A program made the translations under genes and the position numbers. The notes below the pieces were generated by a model. It saw only the letters and a program-made list of their open reading frames with translations, did no database searches and was not told the origin of the DNA. 64,000 bases of DNA from Heterostelium album PN500 (taxonomy: Eukaryota; Evosea; Eumycetozoa; Acytosteliales; Acytosteliaceae), in NCBI RefSeq assembly GCF_000004825.1, contig NW_008805075.1:988163-1052162 (forward strand), in the 5' to 3' direction. This document shows, piece after piece, positions 25,554 to 39,568 of the stretch. The first letter of the stretch is position 1, and each line of letters begins with the position of its first letter.

Positions 25554-28500
25554 CTATATTTTTTTGAAATTTGGTCTTTCTGGTTCCTCACCTTTGTATT
25601 CAAAAAAGAGTTTAATGCACCTAATCGACTGGTAATCTGGATGATCTAATGTTTCAAATAAGGTGTTTATAAATTTGATACTTGTATTAGGTATTCCACT
25701 CCAATCGTTATAGATTATTTCACATTTGATTGCTAGTTTCGTGATACTGGGTATTGATTTGACTGATTCTAGAGAATTCACATCTATGATATTACAGAGA
25801 AGTTTGATATAATAGAGTTTAGGTGAATTTGCGAGCAATTCTGAGAAATCTTTTCCTTCAATGACCACCAACTTTGTTAGATTACTCCATTTTTTATATG
25901 GAACTATAAAATCATCATATTCGTAATGGTGTTTGAGTTTAGTTACGATTGGTCGGTAGACGTCTTCGAATTCATCTATCATATCGTGGCCATCGAGATT
26001 CAGTCTATTTGCAGCACAAGTTGAAAGATTACATTTGATTTGAACATTTGGTTTCATTTGTTTGAATTTCGATAATATCAAGAGTGATAGATGAACCATT
26101 GATTGAGTATTAGGTGTTTCATCATCTTCATATTCTTTTCTAGTTACAAAACGTATTGATTCCAACTGATCATTGTCAAAGTGTTTGAGGAATATTGACA
26201 TAAAATGATTCTCCATTTCTTCGGAGGAGAATGGTTTGTCTCTTGTATTTCCACAAGAATCCTCCATAAAATAATTATGACAAAATATCTTATTAGAGAA
26301 CTGGGGGAACTTACCATAACCATTCATGTTGTAGTCTTCAACTTCAATGAATGATATGTGTTTGAGATTCTTTGCATTGATTAGTCGCATGTTGAAAGAA
26401 TTCGTAGTTGCAAACTTCAGAGAATATGAAACAAGATTGTCAAGACATGTTTGTTTGAAACCATCAGGTACGCATTTAAATTCGAGTGCAGTCAAATGTA
26501 AGGGTGGATTTCTGAACAAACAATACTTGGTGCCAATGTTGATTTTCTTTGGGAAATGGTAATCGATTTGATTGGATAACTTGATATGATGATCGAGCAT
26601 ATTTGGTGGATTTGTTTGGATACAGTCGAAAGCATTACAATCGATTGAGAGTTTGTATTCTTATCTAAAATTAAATATCTAAATATTTCTTTCAATATCA
26701 GAGTATTAAGTTTTGGAAGTGATACATTGTCATTGCTGGTGTTATTCTCGATCGATTGTGAAGGAAAGTATTTGTGTAAACAATCGAAACCCTTTAATGC
26801 AACGATGATATTGGTGAATGGTAGCGGTTGTATCTTGTAGAACATTTCTCTGAGAAGTTCTGGTTTGATATTTTGAACTCTTTCCAAAAGTTTATCGAGT
26901 CCTTTTTCAACAATGTTTTCAAAACTATAGATATTCCATGGTCCAGAAAACAAATGCTCAAAGTAAACTTCGATATATAATGAAAGGAATTCAATATTAT
27001 CGGTTTCCAATAACAATTTGATGTTTGTATCATTGAGAGTGTACGATTGATAGAATCCTGCATTCTTCATAATCTTGTTTATTATTGCTCTCGGTGATTC
27101 TGTCAACATTATAAACTCTATCCAATATGAATTGAGATATAGCAACGAGTGCTCTTTTACAAAGATATCAAGTGAAATGTGTGGAGCAAGTGTTTTCAAG
27201 AATGAAAAGTTGTCAGCTACCTTATCTCCACTAAATAGACTTAAGAAGATCCTTGCAAAGAGTAGTTGGAATGATTTAAAAACTGAAATGACTGTTTCTT
27301 TTGGTAATGAATTAAATGCCATGAGCATTTTGAATAATTTTGATAAAAGTATATTGTCATGGTTGATGCCATAGAGATATAAAAATGATTCCAATGCTAA
27401 TAGTTGATGAGTTGGTTCTAATGATTCTCCATACAATTGAAGTGTGGTGCAAAATGAATACATAATTGAATATATATTCTTTGGTAATGCCAATGATCTT
27501 GACTTGTAGATCTCTATAAAATAGAGCATCTTGATAGTTCTTGGTTTGTCAGTTACTTGATCAAATGCCAAAACAAAATCATCCGATAGTAAATCGCTAT
27601 CTTCAAATATAGATGCTACTTTGACTGCAGAATCGATCTCAATAGTCGAACTTATCAATAAGAATAGCTCTATCTTTGAAGGAATGAAGCTGCTGAAACT
27701 TGAATACAAATATTCGAAATCTGCTTTAAAACCAATGGAGGAAGGTGAATTCATTTGTTTTAGTTTTGACTTTAGCCTTTGACAATCGAATTTATCTTTA
27801 TCTCTTTCGAAATACTCTTTGAATAAATTAAAGATTTTCATATGGGAACCAAATCCAAATCCAAATTTCCAATCACCGTTTAAATAACTATACAATAGTT
27901 GAAAGTTAGTTTCTTTCTTAGATGAAAAGACCTAAACGATTTACTTACTTGAAGACATCAATATGATGGTGTGACAACTCTGATATTCTAGCAGGATTTG
28001 AATTGACCACTGCTGCTACAAGTTGAGGGATTGGTATTGTATGAGTTGCAAGTTCGGTACAACCACTATTGATCAAATCAACAACCTCTTGTTCGATATT
28101 GAAGCAATCATTCAATTTAGAATATACAGGGAAGAAATATCTTGCAGACTCGGTTCTGCAATGTTTCCAAGTGAGCCAGAAAAGTCGATAGAGATCATTG
28201 TGATTACAAAATGATTTCAAATAATTCATAATATTTGATTGATATATACTATCGTTATACGGGATAATAGTTTCATATTTTTCTGATTCCGGTTCCAAGT
28301 TAGTGATGAAATCGATAAACGTTGATTTCAATTGTCGTAGTTGTTCGTCACTTGGTTGTATCTCATTTCGGTTTTTTAAATCACCATTATCATATTTAAA
28401 TAACATCTAAAAATGTTTGGTAGGTATAAGTATAGGTTTATTTAATAAATAAATAAAAATAAAAAGCTAAGAAATTGATTAACATACATTAAGAACTGTC

Positions 28501-28613
28501 GTTAGAATTGTGAAGTCATTGTACCGACAAACTACTGAATCATGTTTATGATTTTCCTTACAAATAATATCTCTAAAGATCGGTAAATAGTAACGATAAC
28601 TATTCTTTGTCAT
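25554..28613 (-). CDS. F-box-like dictyostelid family protein with an unresolved frame change
   Basis: The start is the ATG at 28613; the open frame continues upstream without ATG. Exon 1 is 28613..28488, exon 2 is 28406..27949 and exon 3 begins at 27887; these joins are in frame with GTATGT and GTAAGT donors. Exon 3 runs open to a stop at 26492, but another frame is open from about 26650 to the stop at 25554. Both frames look coding: the first carries an F-box-like motif (LNTLILKEIFRYL, LSTVSKQIHQICS), the second a leucine-rich C-terminal region (LTKLVVIEG). A one-base frameshift near 26500-26620 or a short intron ending TTTTAG near 26670 would join them. Without it the product is truncated. 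F-box proteins recruit substrates to SCF ubiquitin ligases, but the domain call is moderate and the gene may be decaying. Confidence 0.6.
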
Positions 28614-29380
28614 TATTAATAAATTTTTGAAAAATAGATTTCTTTTTTTATTATAAAACTTGTATTTAAAGAGATTTTTGAGAAAAGTTAGACTGAACAA
28701 AACAAACGCGTTAATTAGATTTTAATTTCAAACTAATTTATTAATTTAAAATTAAAATTTTACTTCAAAGAATGAAAAGTTTTCATCTACCTTATTTTCA
28801 CTGAATAGACTTAAGAAGAGCCTTGCAAAGTTGAAAAATTAGTACCCAATTAAAAGAAGTGTTGACTATCGACAGCATGGTAAATCTACTACAAGCCAGA
28901 CTGTATTTGTAAGAGTTGATCTACTTTCCCACTGTTCGATAACCACCTATGTTAGGAATGTGTTCTGATCTAAAGAATTGAAGAGTGACGTTTGACTGGT
29001 AGAGTGGCTGCTTCACTACTCCGTACATTTTATTTTTTGCATCCTTTGAGAATCTTCATTGTTGTATCTATCTGGACGATCTGAATATATATATCCACTT
29101 TCTATTTTTCAACCTTGAAGTAATATATTTTAAAATAATCAAACAAAAAAATTGGTCAAAATTAATTTTTGACTTTTTTTTTTTTTTTTTTTTTGTGAAC
29201 TTCTTTTCTTCAAATGAATGACTGTTTAATTTTAAAGATATAATATTATAATTTTGGTCATATATATATATATATATTTATTATTACAAAGGAAAAAAAA
29301 AAAGATAACAAGTTAGATAGTCACTTTATTTTCAAATAAATAGGGATATTTTTATATTTTATTTAATTTATTTATTAATT
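28614..29380. other. Spacer with a short duplicated gene fragment
   Basis: About 770 bp between divergent genes. The segment at roughly 28763-28830 repeats part of the F-box-like gene's coding sequence (27193-27260) with several mismatches and in the same orientation. The following 250 bp is less AT-rich but has no clear frame. Long T runs occur at 29168-29194. Confidence 0.6.
28763..28830 (-). repeat. Partial duplicate of F-box-like gene exon 3
   Basis: About 68 bp matching 27193..27260 with around eight differences. Shared blocks include AGAATGAAAAGTT, CTACCTTAT and AATAGACTTAAGAAGA. It sits just upstream of the parent gene's 5' end and is too short to encode anything. Confidence 0.7.
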
Positions 29381-32300
29381 ATGTCATATAATAAGATAAT
29401 AGATTCTGATAATGATAATAATAATAATGACGATGATGATTCTAATGAAGATAGAGATGAAGCTTTAATAAGCAATAATAATAATAATAATAGTAATAAT
29501 TTTATAGATGATATCGAATCGGATGAATCAGTATACAATTCTGATGATTCACATGATGATGGTGATGATCACCAATCTAGTTTCTCGAGATCGACATCTT
29601 CTCTTAATAAAAGTTTAAAAGCAATCAAACAAATAAGATCAAATAATATAAATAATAATAATAATAGCATATCTACAGCATCCTCCTCGACAAACAACAG
29701 CAATAGTAATAATAGTATCAACAATAATAATAATAACAATATCAATCAAGAACTAATATTACAACAACAGAAAAAGAAGATATTATATACACTTTGGTTC
29801 GTAGATCCAGAATGGACAGACGAGCAATTACCATCGGAAGAGGAATTAGATAATGAAGAGTATTATAATCAATATGTTTCATCTAGAAGAAAAAGTAAGT
29901 AAGAGATTACTTTGTAATAGCAATCAATTTAAATAAATATGTATATATATATATGGTTATTAATATAATTATTAAAGGATATATGAAAAGTACTATTACT
30001 TTGTTCAATTTCTTGATGAGATTACCGTTGATGAGTATTCAGTTTCTAAGCAGATCAAAGCCAAGACAGTCAAAGCTATCGCCTCTACACATTCACAATA
30101 CAAGACAACCGAATGCAAAGCTATTAGTCAGTAACGATGGAACAATGCTCGCAAACACACAGAATTCATCACTGGTATTTAGAAGTTCAAATGATAACTT
30201 TTCATCTATTCAAAAGAGATGGAATTGTATGTATTATAATATTTATGATAGTAGTAGTATTAGTTATGTTAACAAACATTTTAATAATTAAATAGATTTC
30301 CAAGCAGATAAAGAATCACAATGGCAAAGACTATGTTTCAGTCCTGACAATTCAATAATGGCATTCTCAACGAGTGGATGTACAATCTATATCATATCGA
30401 TTCAAGGCGAAAACACTGTTAACATTTTATCGCCAAGTATGTTAGGATTGAATCCAAAAGATGGAATAGTAGATCTTGCAATTAGATACTCAATTTGTTT
30501 ACTATCGAATCAAAGATCTCTAGTTAAATGGTAAGTAAAATAATAATAATAATAGTGTAGACATATACATCCAAATATATACATATTAACAATCAATCAA
30601 TTAAGTTTTGAATTGTTGGTGATGGGATATGATATGATATTAAGAAGATTCCACATACCGATGTTGAATCAAGAGTTTACGGTTCATCCGGTGAACAACT
30701 CGCAAGACTCGGTGTTGAGTGACGGTTGTAATCCAGCGACATTACCAATCGATATGAAAGGAATACATCATGAGGTTGGTTGCATGGACTATTGTCAGGC
30801 CACCGATATCTTGGCGATCGGTGGTAACAGGAAATCAAAGAAATCGAAAGGAGGCAGTTCTATCAAGCCATTCGTATCGTTCTGGAAGTTATCCGATGAG
30901 GAGCCCTATTTCCGTTTGTTAAACAAACCATCTGTAACCGGTGTTGATTTCGATACTTCTGTTGATGGAACAACTGGTAGCGGTAGCAGTAGCAGCGGCA
31001 GTGGAATGTCAAATTCTGTATCTGTATCTGAACAAATTAACTTACATAATCAACAGCAACAACAACAGAAACATAATGTAACAACAAAACTATGGAACAA
31101 ACTCCAGAAATCGATATTTGGTGATTATTTCCCTGGAATTATTCTTCACAAGATTAGTTTCTCAAACGATGGATCACAGATTCTAGGATTGGATCTAAAT
31201 GGAACTATCTATCTATGGAATACTCCTTTGTCGACAGCAGCTCTCGCTTCATCGACTAGCGGTAGCGGTAACCAGTCGAATGTTAAACCAATTAAAATAT
31301 GGACAACCGAAACACTTTCCAAGAGAATATGGGAGCGATCATCTTCTGCACCTTCAAGTGTTACTTCCAAAAGTAAGTTTGGTTAAACAACAACACATTT
31401 TGTTAAATTCAATTCTAATATTGTTGTTTTTTATTATTTAGATGTTGTCGATATTTCATGGTGGTCTAACGATCAGATTATTGCAGCGAATAGATGTGGT
31501 GAATTTGTTATATTCTCAATGTTGACGAGTGAGAATTGTTTGCTACACGATCCAGAGACAGTGTCATCTACGCAACCACCTATTCTAACACGTTCACACA
31601 ATGGAAGATTCTTTATTTTAGAGACTAGTGGATCGATTCACAAGAAGCCGTCGTTCTTTGCTCTGTCACAGGAGTATCTCCACGAGAAGATAGGACGTCC
31701 TTCAGTTGCAGCCTACAAATATATCTATAGGTATTTCTATGGTGATCATCCAGATGATCAGGATCCATTCGATTACAATATTCAACGTATTGAAGGTAAT
31801 CAAAATATAAACGGCAACAACAACAACAGTAACAACAACAACAGTCAATTGAGATTGAATGATCAAGATAATAATACCCAACAGATTGAACGTAGAATCA
31901 TTAGATTCCAATCGACAACACCAGAACAACTGTTCAAAGCTAAAGTCGCTCAGAAGGAATATAACAATGCCATTATTATCGCTGAGCATTATGGTTTGGA
32001 TAAAGACTTGGTTCATCAAAAGCGATGGTCGAAATCACAGGTATCAAGCGATACTATCAAGTCATATCTATCGAAAGTACAAGATCTCAATTGGATACTA
32101 TGGGAGTGTCATAATAGAATACCATTGAATTTCGAATCCACCAAACTCCTACTTGAATACGCATTAGAGAAATCCAGTAAAATCATCAATGAAAATTCAT
32201 CTATTGAATCTTTAAAGTATGTTTATCTTATTTATTTATCTATATCTATATAAATTGTATTAACAATATTTTTTTATTTTTAAAACAACTTTAGGGAACA

Positions 32301-35300
32301 TAAAGATTTAATTGTTCATAGAAATATTATTGTAAATTACTTGAATCGATTGATTGTTTATAAAGAGATCTATGGTACTTCATTTGATGCTTTAGATTTC
32401 TTGAGATTCAGAGGATGTAATCTTGTGTTGGCAGCGATGGAGTATGCAAACTCTGAACACTTCAAAGCTATCGAGGTGTTGTTTACCTATTACAGTAGAT
32501 TTATATTGCCATATCGCTTGCAGATTCTATCGATGATTCCAGAGACGACCGATCCGGCACAATATGAAAAGTTGCTACCGGATTCCAACAACTATTGGAC
32601 ACCAAAGAAATCGTTTGAACAGGATTGGTGTCAGAGTGCTTCCATCTACAAGAATGTATTGGAGGGTTTCGACTATGAGAAGCATACCGATAGCAACTAT
32701 CTCAAGGAGATGTTGGTCAACTCGTTGAAATCAGACTACGAGGATATCAGAGGAACCGATAAAGTCAACGATATCTATGCGATGGATTACGTACAGCTGC
32801 CATTCGACGAGACAACTTTGATTACTTCACTGCCAAGCGGTGTGCTGACAACCGAAGATATTGCCAAGTGGTATAGCGAGCGAGCGTTGGAAATCGATAG
32901 GAAATCAGGTCAGATTGACAATGCATTGTCACTCATCACCATTGGTATTAAAGAGAAGGAGGTGACCGATCAGTCACTGGACGAATTGAATCGTTTGATT
33001 CAACAGGTATCAATTATCATCTATGATACCAATGCCGATATCTCGTTGGATCGATATCAAACGTTGTCACCACAAAACAAACTAGCGTTGCTCTTGAATG
33101 ATTCCAATAGTCATACCATCTACAATAATATTCGCAATCGTTTGGATACTTTCAAAGAGTTGTATCCTCCAGCGGACTTCGATGATCTACTGGAGAATTA
33201 CTTTGTCGACAAAGCAAAGCACAATCATATTGGACTGGTGAGATACTACATCACGACTTTGAAGCAAAACAAACCGGATCAATGTGGTTCTGCATCGACT
33301 CTATCTATTGCACTCAACAGTATTGCCAATGTCCAGTTGATCAACGGCGATTCACTCTCTCACATGGAAGCAATCATAGCGGATCTACCCGAGCGTTCTG
33401 TTGTCGGTGGATTGTCGCCAGCCACCCAGAGACTATTGAACTTACGCTCCGATTACTCGCGCTATATTCGCGCCAATAAGATACTGCTTAAATACAATGC
33501 AACCAAATCGATTTCCTTTTTCCAAGATACCAAAGAGCGTTCCGATGAAGTTGCTTTGTCGCTTCTCCAAGAGCTATGTCGCCACGCCAAGAAATCGCAA
33601 TGGAAGAATGCAAACTATCGATCGATGTTTAGCGACTTTAACGATATCAAACAAATTGTATTTTACTCTGTGGATTCAACTGTTCTCTATTGTCAGATTG
33701 TAAAGTTTGCTCTGGCCGAAGGTAAATTTTCTTTGGCGCGTGAGTATTTCGATGGCTGTGGACCGGATAAAGTGGAGCAGCTGGTTGTTGCCGCTGCTAA
33801 AGAGCTCTATAACTCTGCATCGAGTTATAACTCACCGAATATGGCAGAGGCACAGTTATGTTTGGAACTCATTAAACCACCAACTCAAAGGATTGTTCGT
33901 GAGCTCAATCTTCTGAAGGCAACCGAGATCATGACCAACAAGTTCCACTACTCCAAGATTCCACTTCAAATTCGTTTGATTCTTGATAAAGGTTTGAGTA
34001 AAACATCACCAAGAGTTGGGCAACAACAGCAGCAGCAACAACAATCTTCAACTCATTCACTAGATATTGGACAAGAGGAATCGTTGTTTGGAGAGAATCA
34101 AGGTAAATTTGAATTGATACAATCTTTGATCGATAGTTGTCAGAATGCCTATCAGGATGTCGAAGAGATTCTACACTTGTCAGCATTACTCTGCGATTGG
34201 GTCGATCGTGATTTGAGTAAGGATGTTGATACCACCGATCTTTTTATAGATGACCATATCATTGTGGAGGTAATGCTAGCAAGAAAAGCTATTCAGCTAT
34301 CAGACTTCTCAGTGGCATTCCGTATCTGTAAGATGCTCATGTCCGAACCGAAAAAGAATATTCCCTCAAAGTACAAAGAGATCTATCGAGTGTGTTCAAG
34401 CTTAGCATTGGACGGACACTTTAGTCATTTGGAACCGCGTCTGGAGTTGCTCTCCTATTGTCTTGTCTACTGTGACCAAGACGATCTTACAAGATTCCTC
34501 GAAGCCTACCAAGAACTGGAGTTACGCTCCAACATTTTAGAGAGTTCACAACGATTCCAGTCGGTTGCAGACAACAGTCTGATCTCGCAATTAAAGTCGT
34601 CGGTCGATGAAAATGGTGAACAAACTAGCGTCTATGATAAGTTAATGCGCAACGAAAATGAACTTGCCAAATACATCAAACAGTTGGCAAGTGAACAACC
34701 ATCGGAAATTAGATTGGAACCACCATTCTCTGAATCGCTTGAATCAATTACAACTTTGATTAACCGTATCGATTGTGATGACAAAGATGACGACGACGAC
34801 AATGACGAAGCATCAGACAGACTCTACCAACAACAGAACGAGTTGATGTTCCATCTTTCACAATTGATCCAGTTCATTGGATCATCAAATCACAATACTC
34901 AAGATGACAACTTGAATGTTGTTCGTTTTGAATCAACCCAAGAGATATTGCTTTTACTCTCAAAGTATGCTATTCATCATGGATTCCTCAAGAATGCACT
35001 CTCCTATTATCTGTCGGTTGCTGATCAGTCTCATGTTGACAGAGTGTTTGGCTGCCTGGTGGAAAGCTCTCAATCGAATCCACAGTATCAGACGAGTCTG
35101 GAGCGTGTTATTCGGCTGGCTTGCTACTACTATTCGTTGCGCTTGCTTTCAGCTGTTGCCGCTCGAGACACAAGTACCACTCCCAACTCTATATGCTCGT
35201 TGTTCAATATTTCAGTCGCCAGTGTAATTGAGTCTGCATTTGGTTTGGCATCGTTACCCGGTGAAGACAGTGACAGTGCTACCAAAGACCTAGTTTCGAA

Positions 35301-37809
35301 CGTCCAAAAGTATCACAAGATGCTTCTCGACTCTATTCAAGCCAAGGAGTTCTCAGAGGTCAACTACAATGTCGATTTCAACAGATTCAAAGAGGATCCC
35401 GTTTATAAACGCGATACTATATTCCAATTCGCAATGACAAACGACGCCAAGTCTTTCCAGACTGCATTGTCAATGGCGAGTCGATATGGTATTACAAGAG
35501 AAGAGGTTCTAGAGAAACATGTACATTGGAAGATTATCGAAGATCGATCCGGTTTCACCAATACATTGCTCACCAACGAGGACATTTCGAGCTTGTCTGC
35601 TATTAAACATCATCTGATACAGCACATTTTCGACAAGATCGATGGATGTGACTATGAACGTCTATTACTCTTCAATGAACTACTCGGTAGATTTGACACT
35701 GGAGATCAAAAGTATCAGGTTGCCAATAGAAACAAAAAGAAGTTGTTGACACTGTTGAAATCACCAAAGAACACAATCAACAAGATCTACAAACCACTCA
35801 ACTTTAAGTTGTTAATCGAGAACACATCGTATGATCCATATGTAGACGGATTGAAATCACTTCTAAGTGAAGAGAATATTGCATTCTGTTGTAATCTTAT
35901 TAATATTCTTCAGAATATAAGAAGTGATGTCGATTTGATACAGAATTACACTGTTAGCAAGATGTATCGTCAACTCATAAACAACATCATTCAACACGAA
36001 GAAGCTGATACAGACATTGTCTCGGTTGTACTAAAGTATCGTAAGCAACTGGATGATGTCGATCTCGTCGAAGTCTATGAGATGATTGCCTACGGTGACT
36101 ATTCAAATCGTTTGACAATGGAAGAGCGTATCGATGCACTCAAACAAGTCACCAACACTGATCAAGTTACAGATAATCCAGAGTTACTCGCCAAACTTCA
36201 GCAACTGCTCAGCCATTTGGAGGTTATCAATAAGCTACAACATCTCGAGCCAAAGATCAATCTCTCGTCTTTGAATATCATTGAAAACTACAAGAATGCA
36301 CTCATTGAAGCGTTCAAATACAGCTTGGATATCAAGAGTGTCAACAGCAAACAACTCGACACGATCATACCGACATTGATTCAAAAGAATCTGGAGATTA
36401 CACCGAGTCAATGCGAACAAGTCTATCAGATTATCAAGGGAAGCACTGATGTCTCTGATACCATCGCTTCTCTATTGAAATACTACCAAACATCGATCTC
36501 CAACCTTCTCGAACAACTCGGACAATCGAATGACCATATTCAACAGTTGGTACTCTCAGAATCGATCAAGAGAATCATTGACAACTTCAAAGCTGGAACC
36601 AAATGGCATTCCGAACAAAAGATATTCCTTGAGGAACTGAGAGAGTTTGCCTATGACACCAACCAGCCAATGGAGTGTAGAATACTCATTTTCGAGATAC
36701 TCAAATCTACACCAACACTCTACGACCGTTCTCATCAAGATTGGATGGAGCAAGATCTCATCCAAGTGAAGCAACACAAAACAAAGGAGATCATCAAGGA
36801 AACATGGAAGAGTGCAGATGTTACATTCAAGGAGATGGAGATTACCACGCCCGAATCAGCTATTCCACTATTCAACAAGTTGATTAGCAACAGTGATACA
36901 TTCCAACATGTTTCATACCTGTCGGATCTTCTGGCGATGTGGAGCAACGCACAAAAGAGTGATGCGGAATCCTCTGATACCAGCATCCATGTTTTACATA
37001 ACTGTTGGCTCAAGTTGTTCTTGGCATTCATCCCCTTCTTTGAGGGAAACAATAAGGCTGTAAATCAATTCTTGCGCATTCGTCTCGATCAAATCAAGCA
37101 ATATCCAATGGAAAAGTCAGAGGAATTGGAGATCTTGGAGAAACTAAATAACACCCACAACATTATCTACTATAAATTTGGTATACTTTCCAACTATAGA
37201 GGAATCCAAGTTTCAACAGTAAACGATCTGCTTACGTTCACTAAGAATACTTTTGTTATTAAGACTGCCATCGATTCATCGGCAATCTCTTATTGTCCAC
37301 ATCACCATACACCAGAGTGTCACAACGATCTCGACCAATTCATTCAAAATAACCAACAGCTATTCCAAATTATATACTCAAGTGGATTCACCTATATGTT
37401 TGTAGACACACCACTCTACGATACATTGGTCAATCTTATTACGCTATACAACAACAACTTTAATAATGTAAATAATTATCAATCACGTGAAGTTGAATCA
37501 TCCATTGAATTCACCATTGCAATGCTTTCCAAGAATCAGCACTACTATCAAGCTGCCTCTCTTTGTTTGTGGTGGCTTGGTATCCATCCAATGATGCACA
37601 GCTTGAACAACGCCATCTCCTATTTGAAGAAATATATCAAGTCGACAGCCAGCTCAATTGGAAAATCTATTGGTACCAGCACAGATGACGAAAGTTTTAA
37701 TAACGATATTATAGAACTGGAAAAACCAACATGGAAAACAGTTTATATTATTTTAAATCATGTAATAACTCAGATGGATAAAGAACTAAACAAAAATAAT
37801 GAGGAATAA
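29381..37809 (+). CDS. nbas: NBAS-like protein with Sec39 domain
   Basis: Six exons (29381..29894, 29978..30226, 30296..30530, 30606..31372, 31442..32216, 32295..37809) give 2684 residues. An acidic, Asn-rich N-terminus leads to LWFVDPEWTDEQLP, matching the start of animal NBAS. A beta-propeller-like region follows (KLLVSNDGTMLANTQ, DDFSSI-type motif, WQRLCFSPDNSIMAFS, DISWWSND). Then comes a long helical region, with TTPEQLFKAKVAQKEYNNA and SERALEIDRKSGQIDNALSL as in the NBAS Sec39 segment. NBAS belongs to the ER-tethering Dsl1/NRZ complex for Golgi-to-ER vesicles and has a reported role in nonsense-mediated decay in animals. Exon 2 also shows a second coding-like frame; see findings. Confidence 0.9.
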
Positions 37810-37839
37810 TAAATTTTTATTATAAATACTAGTATATTA

Positions 37840-39185
37840 TTAAACTGTTGTTGCTTGCCCGCTCGATTCTCTTGGAGATTTTAATACTTTGTTGTTATTG
37901 TTTGTTGGTTGAATTTTTTCCATTTTAAAATTAAGATTGGTATTCTTGATTGATGGTCTGAATTGGTAAAGTATATAAATATAAAAGGTGGCTTCGACTG
38001 CAGTGTCAAAAACGTAGAGTGATATTTGTCTTTTATCTTTGCCAAGGAAGACAAAGAAGATTAAAGAGAGTGGAATGGCAACCCACCAAATGATTGAAAC
38101 AACACCAAAGTTAAAAAAGAATGCTTTCTTAATAGTGTCTTCGTGTGCTCTGTATGACTGTCTAATAACTATTAAAAAGATTGTCATAGCCACGAGGATC
38201 AGTAAGATATGAATAAGTCCTGGGATGGTGTAGTAGTAGTATTCGTAATGGTGCATTTTCAAGAATGTAATTCTAGGAATGACATTCAAAACAAAAGTGA
38301 AAAATATCATGGCAATGTAATAACCAGCAAGGAAATACTTTTGTGCTATCCATGTTCCATATGGATAAAGTGGTGAGGTATTCCATCCACTGGCGACCAA
38401 AAGAGTTAAAAGTGCCAAAGTCCAGTAGGAAACCCAGTCAAAAAACTTGGCAGCTATGAATAGGTTGTCGTTAACCAAATCTTCTTGTTCAATGAATTTA
38501 ACTATCCAATAGAAGAACAGACCAACCAGTTTGATAATGATAACCAGAGTAAGAAGTTTCACTACGCTCGGATCCAAAGATCTTCTAATGGACATGATAA
38601 TACAGAAAATCGTTAGAATCAATATAACTGAATATCCTATGAAAACACCCAATTGAAATATGGATACATCATTTCTGATTGATGATTCCAATTCATTATA
38701 TTTGACCTCGATGGTATAATGATTGACATCCAATTTTTCATAGTATTTCAAATTACAATTGGATATAGCTAATATATATTTCGATTGCTCTGGATTATGA
38801 ACAATAGTATCTGGCAAGACAATATTTTCAATAGTATTATTTAAATCGATTTTCCAAATGGCATCATCCTCCTAATAAAAAAAAGAAAGATATGATTAGA
38901 ATTGTTTGTTAAAAAAAGTTTGTTTTTAATAATAATATTTACTTTTTCCTTACAATCAGAGTAATCATCCAAAAATTGATCTTCTTTATATAATAATAAT
39001 TTTGAACTTTGATCTTGTTGAATATTAATAGTAATACATTTTACAGTTTGATCAAAAGTAAAAGTTTTCAATATCTCCCATGTGGTTAATTTAAAAATTG
39101 ATCCTTTATAAATATCTGACTGTGATGGGTATGAAAAAACTATTCCAACTAATAAAATAAATATAAATATATTAAATTTTGTCAT
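37840..39185 (-). CDS. GPR180/TMEM145-type seven-helix membrane protein
   Basis: Exons 39185..38943 and 38871..37840 give 424 residues. A signal peptide covers about residues 1-18. An extracellular domain of about 150 residues follows, with cysteines near 50, 78 and 130. Seven hydrophobic helices lie between about 170 and 390. Motifs such as KLLTLVIIIKLVGLFFYW and the polar HEDTIKKAFFFNFG stretch fit the intimal-thickness-receptor / rhodopsin-like GPR180 family. A short Asn/Ser-rich cytoplasmic tail ends the protein. Ligand and coupling are unknown. It converges tail to tail with the NBAS gene, with only 30 bp between stop codons. Confidence 0.8.
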
Positions 39186-39568
39186 TTTAATTTTACAATG
39201 TAGTTAGAAAATAAAAATGTAATAGATTGGAAGTTGATATAATGAACTTACATCTTTATTGAATACTTTAACTTCAAATTTCAAATCATTTTTTTAATTA
39301 AATAATTATTTCATCTACAAATATTTGTAAACTAGTTGAAAAAAGAAATGAAAATAATCAAAAAAAGGTTGTGTGTTAATGAAATAGTGGTATGATCAGA
39401 ATTGAGAGAAAAATGGGGTGGTTTGTGGTTGTATGAATGAAATGAAATAGTGGTATGATCAGAATTTAGTGTGGAGAAAAACAATTATTTTATTTCGATT
39501 TTTGTATGAATTTATTTCTATAAATATTTGATATGATAGTTTAATACTCTAGTGATAGGAATGTCACT
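39186..39568. other. Spacer with a 26-bp direct repeat
   Basis: 383 bp between two minus-strand genes. It carries an exact 26-bp direct repeat and, at 39563..39578, a GTCACT/AGTGAC inverted repeat with a 4-nt loop that overlaps the stop region of the lectin-ComC gene. Confidence 0.6.
39378..39466. repeat. Exact 26-bp direct repeat
   Basis: The copies at 39378..39403 and 39441..39466 are identical (core GAAATAGTGGTATGATCAGA), spaced 63 bp start to start. They lie upstream of the GPR180-like gene and could be paired regulatory sites or a local duplication. Confidence 0.8.
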
